Assembly: GCA_020975725.1 (NCBI GenBank)
Contig: QXJR01000010.1
Span: 453,501-517,500, forward strand
Direction of reading: 5' to 3'
Source: Picocystis sp. L7
Taxonomy: Eukaryota; Chlorophyta; Picocystophyceae; Picocystales; Picocystaceae
DNA: 64,000 nt
Every line of letters begins with the position of its first letter. The first letter of the stretch is position 1. The translations under genes and the position numbers were made by a program. A model generated the notes under the pieces. It was given only the letters and a program-made list of their open reading frames with translations, did not search any database and was not told the DNA's origin. Of the stretch, positions 52,482-62,588 are shown one piece after another.

Positions 52482-54121
52482 CAATCGGAAAAGGCATTGG
52501 CACTCATGTGCTTGTGTGTGAGCAATGAGTATGTGGATTTGGTGGCGAACTCTGAATCTGCGCAGCATGCGTGGACGATGCTCGAGGACATGCATGCGGG
52601 TCAAACCGCCGCACGCCGTCTCACCCTGCGCAAGGAGTTAACAGGACTTACCAAGAAACCGGAGGAAAGCATGATGAGCTTCATCATGCGTGGAAAGCAG
52701 ATCTGCACCAACCTGCGCGCGATCGATGGGTCGGTGACCGACATCCATCTGATCGATGCGATCCTATCTGGCCTGCCGGAGGAATCTGCCAACAAGGTAG
52801 AGATGTTGACTACCTTGGGAGAGACAGACATGCTCAAAATCCAGAATCAGCTTCTCCAGGCAGAAAGTGCCATCACCGTGCGAGAGACATCGAGAGGCCA
52901 GGTTGCTTTCGCTACGCAGAACCGACGCCCGAAGTTTACCTGCAGCTATTGTGGCAGAATTGGACATGGCCGCGAAAAATGCTGGTACCTGAACGGATTG
53001 CCTCCACATCTGCAGAAACAACCCAGAAACGATAGGGAGACGGATGAAAAGGTTGCACTTGTCTCTTACGCTTTTGAATGTGGAGAAGCAAACTGTTTGG
53101 AAAACATCTGGATCGTGGACAGCGGCGCCACCGCTCATGTTTGCGCTCAACAAGCGATGTTTACATCGCTGACACAAGAAGCATCGCCGCAGTCCATCTT
53201 GGTTGGAAATGGAGAAGTAGTGCACGCCAAGCAATCTGGAACCGTTGCTCTTGCTGAAAACGTGGAATTGCAGAAGGTGTTGTTTTGTCCGGAACTACGG
53301 GTGAACTTAATCTCGGTTCCAAAACTGATGGAACGTGGATGCAACGTGTACTTTGAAAATGGGGCATGTGCGATTTGGAAAGGAAAGCAGAAAGTCCTCA
53401 GTGCGGTGCAGAAAAATGGTCTTTACGTGATCTGTGGAAAAATGGAAAACGTTTTCTCAGCCATGGAGTGGCACAGAAAATTGGCTCATTTTGGCCAGAT
53501 GGAAAAGCTGCACGACACCGTGGTAGGTGTACCAGACAATCTAAAGTGGACCAAAAACAGCTGTGAAACGTGCATTCAAGCCAAACAAGCCAGATCTGCC
53601 ATCCCCAAAGGAAATGAAGAAAATCTGGCAAATGTTGGAGAATTGTTGTATATGGATTTGATGGGACCTATCACGCCTGCTGGAAAGAACGGAGAAAAAT
53701 ACATTGTCAGCATTCTGGACAAGAAGAGCAAACTAGGGGTTGCAAAACCTATTTGCAACAAATCACAAGCAGCAGCTGTCATCAAAACGGTGATTCGGAT
53801 GATAGAGAAGCAAACTGGAAATGCTGTGAAGTTTGTGCGTTCGGATCGTGGAACCGAATTTCTCAATGCAGAACTACAAAACTTCCTACAAGAAAATGGC
53901 ATCCAGCAACAGACGAGTGCACCATACACTCCACAACAAAATGGAAACGCAGAACGATATAACAGGACAATTCTGGAAAAAGTGCGCGCAGTGCTCTTGG
54001 ATGGTGGTCTGGACAAACGTTTTTGGAACTTTGCCGTGCAATATTGTGCTCTTGTCAGAAACCGTGTGCCTTGCGAACCTCATGGCCGTACACCCTACGA
54101 AGCAGTTTTGGTAAAAAAAAG

Positions 54122-54416
54122 TGTTGAGGCTGCTCAAGCCCTGGTCCCTGGGAGGTCGAATCCCTTAGGGACCACGACCGAGTTTCGGTCGAGTACCTTC
54201 GAGGAGTATGGGGCCCCTGTGGGTCCTCGAAGGGCGATGCCCATTCCTGCAGTGTTCGATACCGACGAGGAGGGATCCCGGTTTACTCAGAGGTCCTCTG
54301 CGGTCGATGAAGCCGCCATTGAGTGGGGATACTCACCACTCATTCTTGCATGTAATACACAACTACGAAGGTGGCAACCCACGAACGTATCCAACGTCAA
54401 CGCCCTGCTTTTTACA
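54122..54416 (+). repeat. Left LTR of the young Copia element
   Basis: 295 bp, TG...CA ends, followed at once by the tRNA-Met primer site. Confidence 0.97.
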
Positions 54417-54529
54417 TGGTATCGGAGCACGTTTGAAGCAGAAGAAAGCAGAAAACAACTGAAAATCTAAACAGAAAGAAAACGCAAAAAAAAAACAAAA
54501 AAGAGAACAGAGAAAAACAAAAAAACAAA

Positions 54530-57500
54530 ATGGAAGGAGTGAATTTCGAGAAACTGAACTCGGAGAACTTCCCGATATGGAAACATCGGATGAAAGCTTT
54601 GCTGGTCACCAAAGGAGTTGGTGATGCTATCACAAACAAAGACAGTGAACACTCCGAAAAGGCATTGGCACTCATGTGCTTGTGTGTGAGCAATGAGTAT
54701 GTGGATTTGGTGGCGAACTCTGAATCTGCGCAGCATGCGTGGACGATGCTCGAGGACATGCATGCGGGTCAAACCGCCGCACGCCGTCTCACCCTGCGCA
54801 AGGAGTTAACAGGACTTACCAAGAAACCGGAGGAAAGCATGATGAGCTTCATCATGCGTGGAAAGCAGATCTGCACCAACCTGCGCGCGATCGATGGGTC
54901 GGTGACCGACATCCATCTGATCGATGCGATCTTATCTGGCCTGCCGGAGGAATATGCCAACAAGGTAGAGATGCTGACTACCTTGGGAGAGACAGACATG
55001 CTCAAAATTCAGAATCAGCTTCTCCAGGCAGAAAGTGCCATCACCGTGCGAGAGACATCTAGAGGCCAGGTTGCTTTCGCTACGCAGAACCGACGCCCGA
55101 AGTTTACCTGCAGCTATTGTGGCAGAAGTGGACATGGCCGCGAAAAATGCTGGTATTTGAACGGATTGCCTCCACATCTGCAGAAACAACCCAGAAACGA
55201 TAGGGAGACGGATGAAAAGGTTGCACTGGTCTCTTACGCTTTGGAATGTGGAAATGCAAACTGTTTGGAAAATATCTGGATCGTGGACAGCGGCGCCACC
55301 GCTCATGTTTGCGCTCAACAAGCGATGTTTACATCGCTGACACAAGAAGCATCGCCGCAGTCCATCTTGGTTGGAAATGGAGAAGTAGTGCACGCCAAGC
55401 AATCTGGCACCGTTGCCCTTGCTGAAAACGTGGAATTGCAGAAGGTGCTGTTTTGTCCGGAGTTACGGGTGAACTTAATCTCGGTTCCAAAACTGATGGA
55501 ACGTGGATGCAACGTGTACTTTGAAAATGGGGAATGTGCGATTTGGAAAGGAAAGCAGAAAGTCCTCAGTGCGGTGCAGAAAAATGGTCTTTACGTGATC
55601 TGTGGAAAAATGGAAAACGTTTTCTCAGCCATGGAGTGGCACAGAAAATTGGCTCATTTTGGCCAGATGGAAAAGCTGCACGACACCGTGGTAGGTGTAC
55701 CAGACAATCTAAAGTGGAACAAAAACAGCTGTGAAACGTGCATCCAAGCCAAACAAGCCAGATCTGCTATTCCCAAAGGAAATGAAGAAAATCAAGCAAA
55801 TGTTGGAGAATTGTTGCATATGGATTTGATGGGACCCATCACGCCTGCTGGAAAGAACGGAGAAAAATACATTGTCAGCATTCTGGACGAGAAGAGCAAA
55901 CTGGGGGTTGCAAAACCTATTTGCAACAAATCACAAGCAGCAGCTGTCATCAAAACGGTGATTCGGCTGATGGAGAAGCAAACTGGAAATGCTGTGAAGT
56001 TTGTGCGTTCGGATCGTGGAACCGAATTTCTCAATGCAGAGTTACAAAACTTTCTGCAAGAAAACGGCATCCAGCAACAGACGAGTGCACCATACACTCC
56101 ACAACAAAATGGAAACGCAGAACGATATAACAGGACAATTCTGGAAAAAGTGCGCGCAGTGCTCTTGGATGGTGGTCTGGACAAACGTTTTTGGAACTTT
56201 GCCGTGGAATATTGTGCTCTTGTCAGAAACCGTGTGCCTTGCAAACCTCATGGCCGTACACCCTACGAAGCAGTTTTTGGTCAGAAACCGGATGTTTCCA
56301 ATATGCACATATTTGGTGAAACGTGTTATGTGCTGAAGAATCCAACTGAGACCACTGGAAAAATGGATGCAAAAAGTAAGCCAGGTCATTTCGTTGGATT
56401 CGAGCCTGGAACAAAAGACACGTACCGTATTTGGTGTGGTGAAAAATTGGTACTGTCCAGAAACGTCACTTTTCTTGGTGTGGCAGAGAAACCTACAGCA
56501 TCGCCAGATGACACTCAGGAAGACATAACGCCTATGCCTACCGCGTCAGAAACATTGGAACCTGTTTCGTTGGGGGAGAGGCAGAACAGTACGCTTGAAA
56601 ATGTGGAATTACCAGAGCACGAAACAACCGAGGGAATGGAAGATGCAGAAAACATCACCAATACGGCTGCTGAAGAAAGGCGCTACCCACTTCGTGAACG
56701 TCGTCCACCACCGCCATATTGGACTGCAAATGTTTGCTTGACCGATCCTTTGACTTTGGATGAGGCTTTAGGTAGCCCCCAGCACGATGATTGGAAACTG
56801 GCCTTGCAGGAAGAAGTATCCAGTTTGAGCGAGCAGGATGTTTTTGATGTGGTGGACCGAACGCCTCAGATGAAGACTCTGCCTTGCAAGTGGGTCTTCA
56901 AGGTAAAATACGACCAAGATGGGAATATCCAACGTTTCAAGGCTCGTCTGGTTGCTAAAGGATTCAAACAGGTGGCTGGAATTGATTTTGGTGAAACGTT
57001 TGCACCGGTGGCAAAACAGAGCACTTTACGTTTACTTTGGACCTTGGCTGCTAAACGAGACTGGGAAGTCGAAAACATTGACATCAAAACGGCTTTCCTC
57101 AACGGTGATCTGGACGAAGAAATCTACATGGATATGCCCCCTGGTTTTCAGGTGGATGGCAAAGTTTGGAAATTGAAAAAGACCCTGTATGGTCTTAAAC
57201 AAGCCCCACGTGCCTGGCACATCAAACTCACGGATGTTTTGGAAAAGCTTGGATTCAGATGCTCCACTGCAGATCCGGGCTTATACGTGGGTGAAGACAT
57301 GTTGCTGATGGTCTACGTGGATGACCTGTTGCTTTGTGGAAATGGCAGATCAAAAGTGGAAAATGTCAAGCAATCCTTGCTGACCACCTTTGAAGGCAGA
57401 GACCTTGGGCCCACGGATCACTTTCTGGGAATTAAAATGGAACGTGACCGAACTGGAAAAACGGTCTTTCTCAGTCAAGAGACCTACGTGAACAACGTGC

Positions 57501-58285
57501 TGGAAAGGTTCAGAATGGCAGATTGTTACAGTGTTTCTACGCCATTGGAACCTGGAACAAAATGGACCTCAGATGCAACAGCCACAGAATCCAACTTTCC
57601 ATATCAGGAATTGGTTGGGTGTCTCATGTACCTTGCAGTGTCCACAAGACCAGACATAGCTTATGTGACCAATCGTCTGGCCCGCTATGTCTCTGCACCA
57701 ACCAGCAATCACGTGGCCGTGGCCAAGAGGGTCCTGAAATACCTGAATGGCACAAAGGCAGTTGGTATCTTGCTGGGTGACAGCTCCCCAAGTTTGCTGG
57801 AAGGCTATTGTGATGCCAATTACGGAGGCTGTGAAGAAACCAGACGTAGCACAACTGGCTACGTGTTCACTTTGCATGGCAGTTTGGTTTCCTGGCAGAC
57901 AAAATTGCAGAAAACAGTTGCCGTGTCCACGACGGAGGCCGAGTATATGGCTGCTGCTTCTGCAGCAAAAGAAGCGTTGTACCTGAGAAAGGTGTTGAAT
58001 GATATTGGATTTGGGGCCCAATGCATCACCATTCATTGTGACAATCAAGGTGCTGTGAACTTGACTAAGAACGCTCTGACGGTGTCCCGTACGAAACACG
58101 TCGACATCGCACACCATTTTGTGCGGAACCGCGTGAGTCGGGGAGAGCTGAAATTCCAGTACATCAGCACAAATGAACAGCTGGCAGATTTCCTGACCAA
58201 GGCCCTGGGGCCCACCAAGTTGCAAGCTGCATTGAAGACATTGGGCTTGTTGGAATACCAGGCCATGAGCAGGGGAGAGTGTTGA
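54530..58285 (+). CDS. Copia gag-pol polyprotein
   Basis: One frame of 1251 residues in the usual Copia order: gag with a CCHC knuckle ('CSYCGRSGHGREKCW', about 205), aspartic protease ('IWIVDSGATAHVC'), integrase (HHCC region, then the DDE core with 'VRSDRGTEF' and 'YTPQQNGNAER'), reverse transcriptase ('LLMVYVDDLLLCG') and RNase H ('ISTTEAEYMAAA'-like site near the end). It ends at the border of the right LTR. Part of a mobile element, not a host gene. Confidence 0.96.
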   Translation: MEGVNFEKLNSENFPIWKHRMKALLVTKGVGDAITNKDSEHSEKALALMCLCVSNEYVDLVANSESAQHAWTMLEDMHAGQTAARRLTLRKELTGLTKKPEESMMSFIMRGKQICTNLRAIDGSVTDIHLIDAILSGLPEEYANKVEMLTTLGETDMLKIQNQLLQAESAITVRETSRGQVAFATQNRRPKFTCSYCGRSGHGREKCWYLNGLPPHLQKQPRNDRETDEKVALVSYALECGNANCLENIWIVDSGATAHVCAQQAMFTSLTQEASPQSILVGNGEVVHAKQSGTVALAENVELQKVLFCPELRVNLISVPKLMERGCNVYFENGECAIWKGKQKVLSAVQKNGLYVICGKMENVFSAMEWHRKLAHFGQMEKLHDTVVGVPDNLKWNKNSCETCIQAKQARSAIPKGNEENQANVGELLHMDLMGPITPAGKNGEKYIVSILDEKSKLGVAKPICNKSQAAAVIKTVIRLMEKQTGNAVKFVRSDRGTEFLNAELQNFLQENGIQQQTSAPYTPQQNGNAERYNRTILEKVRAVLLDGGLDKRFWNFAVEYCALVRNRVPCKPHGRTPYEAVFGQKPDVSNMHIFGETCYVLKNPTETTGKMDAKSKPGHFVGFEPGTKDTYRIWCGEKLVLSRNVTFLGVAEKPTASPDDTQEDITPMPTASETLEPVSLGERQNSTLENVELPEHETTEGMEDAENITNTAAEERRYPLRERRPPPPYWTANVCLTDPLTLDEALGSPQHDDWKLALQEEVSSLSEQDVFDVVDRTPQMKTLPCKWVFKVKYDQDGNIQRFKARLVAKGFKQVAGIDFGETFAPVAKQSTLRLLWTLAAKRDWEVENIDIKTAFLNGDLDEEIYMDMPPGFQVDGKVWKLKKTLYGLKQAPRAWHIKLTDVLEKLGFRCSTADPGLYVGEDMLLMVYVDDLLLCGNGRSKVENVKQSLLTTFEGRDLGPTDHFLGIKMERDRTGKTVFLSQETYVNNVLERFRMADCYSVSTPLEPGTKWTSDATATESNFPYQELVGCLMYLAVSTRPDIAYVTNRLARYVSAPTSNHVAVAKRVLKYLNGTKAVGILLGDSSPSLLEGYCDANYGGCEETRRSTTGYVFTLHGSLVSWQTKLQKTVAVSTTEAEYMAAASAAKEALYLRKVLNDIGFGAQCITIHCDNQGAVNLTKNALTVSRTKHVDIAHHFVRNRVSRGELKFQYISTNEQLADFLTKALGPTKLQAALKTLGLLEYQAMSRGEC

Positions 58286-58574
58286 GGCTGCTCAAGCCCT
58301 GGTCCCTGGGAGGTCGAATCCCTTAGGGACCACGACCGAGTTTCGGTCGAGTACCTTCGAGGAGTATGGGGCCCCTGTGGGTCCTCGAAGGGCGATGCCC
58401 ATTCCTGCAGTGTTCGATACCGACGAGGAGGGATCCCGGTTTACTCAGAGGTCCTCTGCGGTCGATGAAGCCGCCATTGAGTGGGGATACTCACCACTCA
58501 TTCTTGCATGTAATACACAACTACGAAGGTGGCAACCCACGAACGTATCCAACGTCAACGCCCTGCTTTTTACA
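58280..58574 (+). repeat. Right LTR of the young Copia element
   Basis: 295 bp, identical by eye to the left LTR; followed by the target duplication AAAAG. Confidence 0.97.
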
Positions 58575-59549
58575 AAAAGGATGTTTCCAATATGCACATA
58601 TTTGGTGAAACGTGTTATGTGTTGAAGAATCCAACTGAGAAAACTGGAAAAATGGATGCAAGAAGTAAGCCAGGTCATTTCGTTGGATTCGAGCCTGGAA
58701 CAAAAGACACGTACCGTATTTGGTGTGGTGAAAAATTGGTACTGTCCAGAAACGTCACTTTTCTTGGTGTGGCAGAGAAACCTACAGCATCGCCAGATGA
58801 CACTCAGGAAGACATAACGCTTATGCCTACCGCGTCAAAACATTGGAACCTGTTTCGTTGGGGGAGAGGCAGAACAGTACAATTGAAAATGTGGAATTAC
58901 CAGAGCACGAAACAACCGAGGCAACGGAAGATGCAGAAAACATCAGCAATACGGCTGCTGAAGAAAGGCGCTACCCACTTCGTGAACGTCGTCCACCAAC
59001 GCCATATTAGACTGCAAATGTTTGCTTGACAGATCCTTTGACTTTGGATGAGGCTTTAGGTAGCCCCCAGCACGATGATTGGAAACTGGCCTTGCAGGAA
59101 GAAGTATCCAGTTTGAGCGAGCAGGATGTTTTTGATGTGGTGGACCGAACACCTGAGATGAAGACTCTGCCTTGCAAGTGGGTCTTCAAGGTGAAATACG
59201 ACCAAGATGGGAACATCCAACGTTTCAAGGCTCGTCTGGTTGCCACAGGATTCAAACAGGTGGCTGGAATTGATTTTGGTGAAACGTTTGCACCGGTGGC
59301 AAAACAGAGCACTTTACGTTTATTGTGGACCTTGGCTGCTAAACGAGACTGGGAAGTCGAAAACATTGACATCAAAACCGCTTTCCTCAACGGTGATCTG
59401 GACGAAGAAATCTACATGGATATGCCCCCTGGTTTTCACCTGGATGGCAAAGTTTGGAAGTTGAAAAAGACCCTGTATGGTCTTAAACAAGCCCCACGTG
59501 CCTGGCACATCAAACTCACGGATGTTTTGGAAAAGCTTGGATTCAGATG

Positions 59550-59844
59550 TGTTGAGGCTGCTCAAGCCCTGGTCCCTGGGAGGTCGAATCCCTTAGGGAC
59601 CACGACCGAGTTTCGGTCGAGTACCTTCGAGGAGTATGGGGCCCCTGTGGGTCCTCGAAGGGCGATGCCCATTCCTGCAGTGTTCGATACCGACGAGGAG
59701 GGATCCCGGTTTACTGAGAGGTCCTCTGCGGTCGATGAAGCCGCCATTGAGTGTGGATACTCACCACTCATTCTTGCATGTAATACACAACTACGAAGGT
59801 GGCAACCCACGAACGTATCCAAAGTCAACACCCTGCTTCTTACA
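59550..59844 (+). repeat. Solo Copia LTR inserted in the older copy
   Basis: 295-bp LTR of the same family, in the same orientation, inside the reverse transcriptase region of the older copy. It is flanked by the 5-bp duplication AGATG (59545-59549 and 59845-59849). A solo LTR arises when the two LTRs of a full insert recombine. Confidence 0.95.
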
Positions 59845-60867
59845 AGATGCTCCACTGTACATCCGGGCTTATACGTGGGTGAAGACATGTTGCTGATGGT
59901 CTACGTGGATGACCCGTTGCTTTGTGGAAATGGCAGATCAAAAGTGGAAAATGTCAAGCAATCCTTGCTGGCCACCTTTGAAGGCAGAGACCTTGGGCCC
60001 ACGGATCACTTTCTGGGAATTAAAATGGAACGTGACCGAACTGGAAAAACGGTCTTTCTCAGTCAAGAGACCTACGCGAACAACGTGCTGGAAAGGTTCA
60101 GAATGGCAGATTGCTACAGTGTCTCTACGCCATTGGAACCTGGAACTAAATGGACCTCAGATGCATCAGGGACAGAATCCAACTTTCCATACCAGGAATT
60201 GGTTGGGTGCCTGATGTACCTAGCAGTGTCCACAAGACCAGACATAGCTTATGTGACCAATCGTCTGGCCCGCTATGTCTCTGCACCAACCAGCAATCAA
60301 GTGGCCGTGGCCAAGAGGGTCCTGAAATATCTGCATGGCACAAAGGCAGTTGGTATCTTGCTGGGTGACAGCTCCCCAAGTTTGCTGGAAGGCTATTGTG
60401 ATGCCAATTACGGAGGCTGTGAAGAAACCAGACGTAGCACAACTGGCTACGTGTTCACTTTGCACGGCAGTTTGGTTTCCTGGCAGACAAAATTGCAGAA
60501 AACAGTTGCCGTGTCCACGACGGAGGCCGAGTGTATGGCTGCTGCTTCTGCAGCAAAAGAAGCGTTGTACCTGAGAAAGGTGTTGAATGATATTGGATTT
60601 GGGGCCCAATGCATCACCATTCATTGTGACAATCAAGGTGCTGTGAACTTGACGAAGAACGCTCTGACCGTGTCCCGTACGAAACACGTCGACATCGCAC
60701 ATCATTTTGTGCGGAACCGCGTGAGTCGGGGAGAGCTGAAATTCCAGTACATCAGCACAAATGATCAGCTGGCAGATTTCCTGACCAAGGCCCTGGGGCC
60801 CACCAAGTTGCAAGCTGCATTGAAGACATTGGGCTTGTTGGAATACCAGGCCATGAGCAGGGGAGAG

Positions 60868-61162
60868 TGTTGAGGCTGCTCAAGCCCTGGTCCCTGGGAG
60901 GTCGAATCCCTTAGGGACCACGACCGAGTTTCGGTCGAGTACCTTCGAGGAGTATGGGGCCCCTGTGGGTCCTCGAAGGGCGATGCCCATTCCTGCAGTG
61001 TTCGATACCGACGAGGAGGGATCCCGGTTTATTGAGAGGTCCTCTGCGGTCGATGACGCCGCCATTGAGTGGGGATACACACCACTCATTCTTGCATGTA
61101 ATACACAACTACGAAGGTGGCAACCCACGAAAGTATCCAAAGTCAACACCCTGCTTCTTACA
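60868..61162 (+). repeat. 3' LTR of the older Copia copy
   Basis: 295 bp, preceded by the same purine tract as in the young copy, followed by AATTG. Confidence 0.95.
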
Positions 61163-62274
61163 AATTGGACTTCACTACTACAGTTTCTGAACACCAGGTG
61201 ATTTCCATCTTTTTTACGCACAGATTTTCAATCACATTTACGGCTCAAGCATCGCATTCACTTGTTCCTACTACTTATGTTCTCGGGTAAACCAGTTGTT
61301 CTTTCGATCCCGTATTTTCTTGATTTACAAAATCAATTGTCTTTAGTTGAAAAAGTCTTTGCTTTGGGGAATGAAGGCAGACTTTTACACCTTTCGAACT
61401 CTTGCTCTACCTTTATGAGACGTAACAAAACGTGTATTGAACCAGTAAGCGACATACCTTCGGTAGGCTACAGTTTAAATCTGCACAGAATAAAAGTAGC
61501 TGGTTTGTCAAGAAATCTATCACCTTGTGGGGATGCACTCGCGGGACTTGCTGCAGTCCTTCAACTTCTTTTTTTCTTGCATACTTCGGCTCTTACATGG
61601 AAGCCTAGTGGTTCATTCCTGTCAATTTCTTCATCAAGTTGCCCTTTGAGATAAGTATTCTGATGTCAATCTCTCCATCTTCCAAAATGTGATTGGCAGC
61701 CTGATCCAACAGCCAATCCATTGTGCTTGATTAGATCACTGGTAGGAACGATCCATTGAATACAATTTGTGAAACGAGACAAACCTCCTTCGCGTTCTAT
61801 CGTGAGATAAAGCGTAGTATCTTTCTATCTGCAACATATGTGTCCCTGACAAAGCATTTCAGAGGAGACATCTTGCGTTACGTATTCCGTTCACTACATC
61901 AAAGATAATCTGGTCCCCCAGGCTGAATTACTTCCATCAACTCCTCCTTGATGTCATCGCTTTGGTAGTCTGTGACTGACTCTACAGCTGTGTTCGAACG
62001 AGCCACTCATGCATTTGCAGTCCAATTAGGGTGTGGTGTATTACATCTACGTAGTGGACGACTTCGGCTCTCTATACTAGGACTAAACTTTTCCAGTAGC
62101 CGCTCTTTCAATCGAGACATTTCTTTATTTCAAAACTGAGAACGAAACCTAAAGACCGCTTTAGCTTTGCCTAGTTTATGTTTGATCTATACCGTGACGG
62201 AAGGATTGACACTTCGTAGATTTGTTTCATCCTATTTTGAACGAATTATCTGAATGTGTCAGGGCAACAAATGT
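61163..62274. other. Intergenic, AT-rich, no gene supported
   Basis: Flank beyond the Copia nest. The longest frame (plus 61262-61654) has no motif. Confidence 0.5.
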
Positions 62275-62588
62275 GGCGTGCCGGAAAATGTGATGTGCAC
62301 GGTGTTGTGTGTTGATACACTTGTGTGTGGCAAACTTCAATCTTGTATGGTACATTTAGAGAATATGTTGGGGGCATTCCAAGCTAGAGGAGGCATTAGC
62401 GACTGCGGAGGATCACGCACTAAACCTGGACCCTTCCTCGTCTTTTTGATCTCTGCAGGTGTGGGAGTGGACCTCGGAAGGTCAGTTAGCCCCCAATTCT
62501 CCTCGAAGGTGCACGATCCACCTCAATTGTGCTCACTTGGGGATTCTGCTTTTCTTAGGATCCGGGGCTTAAGAAGCCTGAGCCAATA
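62275..62588 (-). repeat. Ancient, diverged relative of the Copia LTR
   Basis: Collinear with the reverse complement of the LTRs at 52-61 kb but heavily diverged: shared blocks include 'gcggagga', 'ccttcctcgtc', 'ctgcagg', 'ctcctcgaagg' and 'ccggggcttaagaagcctgagc'. No inner part is visible beside it. Probably an old solo LTR of a related lineage. Confidence 0.6.

Larger units (their letters stand above)
54122..58574 (+). mobile_element. Whole Ty1/Copia retrotransposon, very young
   Basis: 4453 bp. Two 295-bp LTRs (54122-54416 and 58280-58574; TGTTGAGG...TTTTTACA) look identical by eye. A 5-bp target duplication AAAAG flanks the element (54117-54121 and 58575-58579). A primer-binding site matching initiator tRNA-Met (TGGTATCGGAGCAC) follows the left LTR, and a purine tract (GAGCAGGGGAGAG) precedes the right one. 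It is inserted in the integrase region of an older copy of the same family. It looks whole and is recent. Confidence 0.97.
52482..61162 (+). mobile_element. Older Ty1/Copia copy, broken and nested
   Basis: Same family as the copy inside it. It lacks its 5' LTR and the start of the internal region, carries gag-protease-integrase (to 54121), continues at 58580 with the end of integrase, reverse transcriptase and RNase H, and keeps a 3' LTR (60868-61162). It is broken by two insertions of its own family plus a few further breaks. Nucleotide identity to the inner copy is high on inspection, so it is itself fairly young. Confidence 0.92.
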
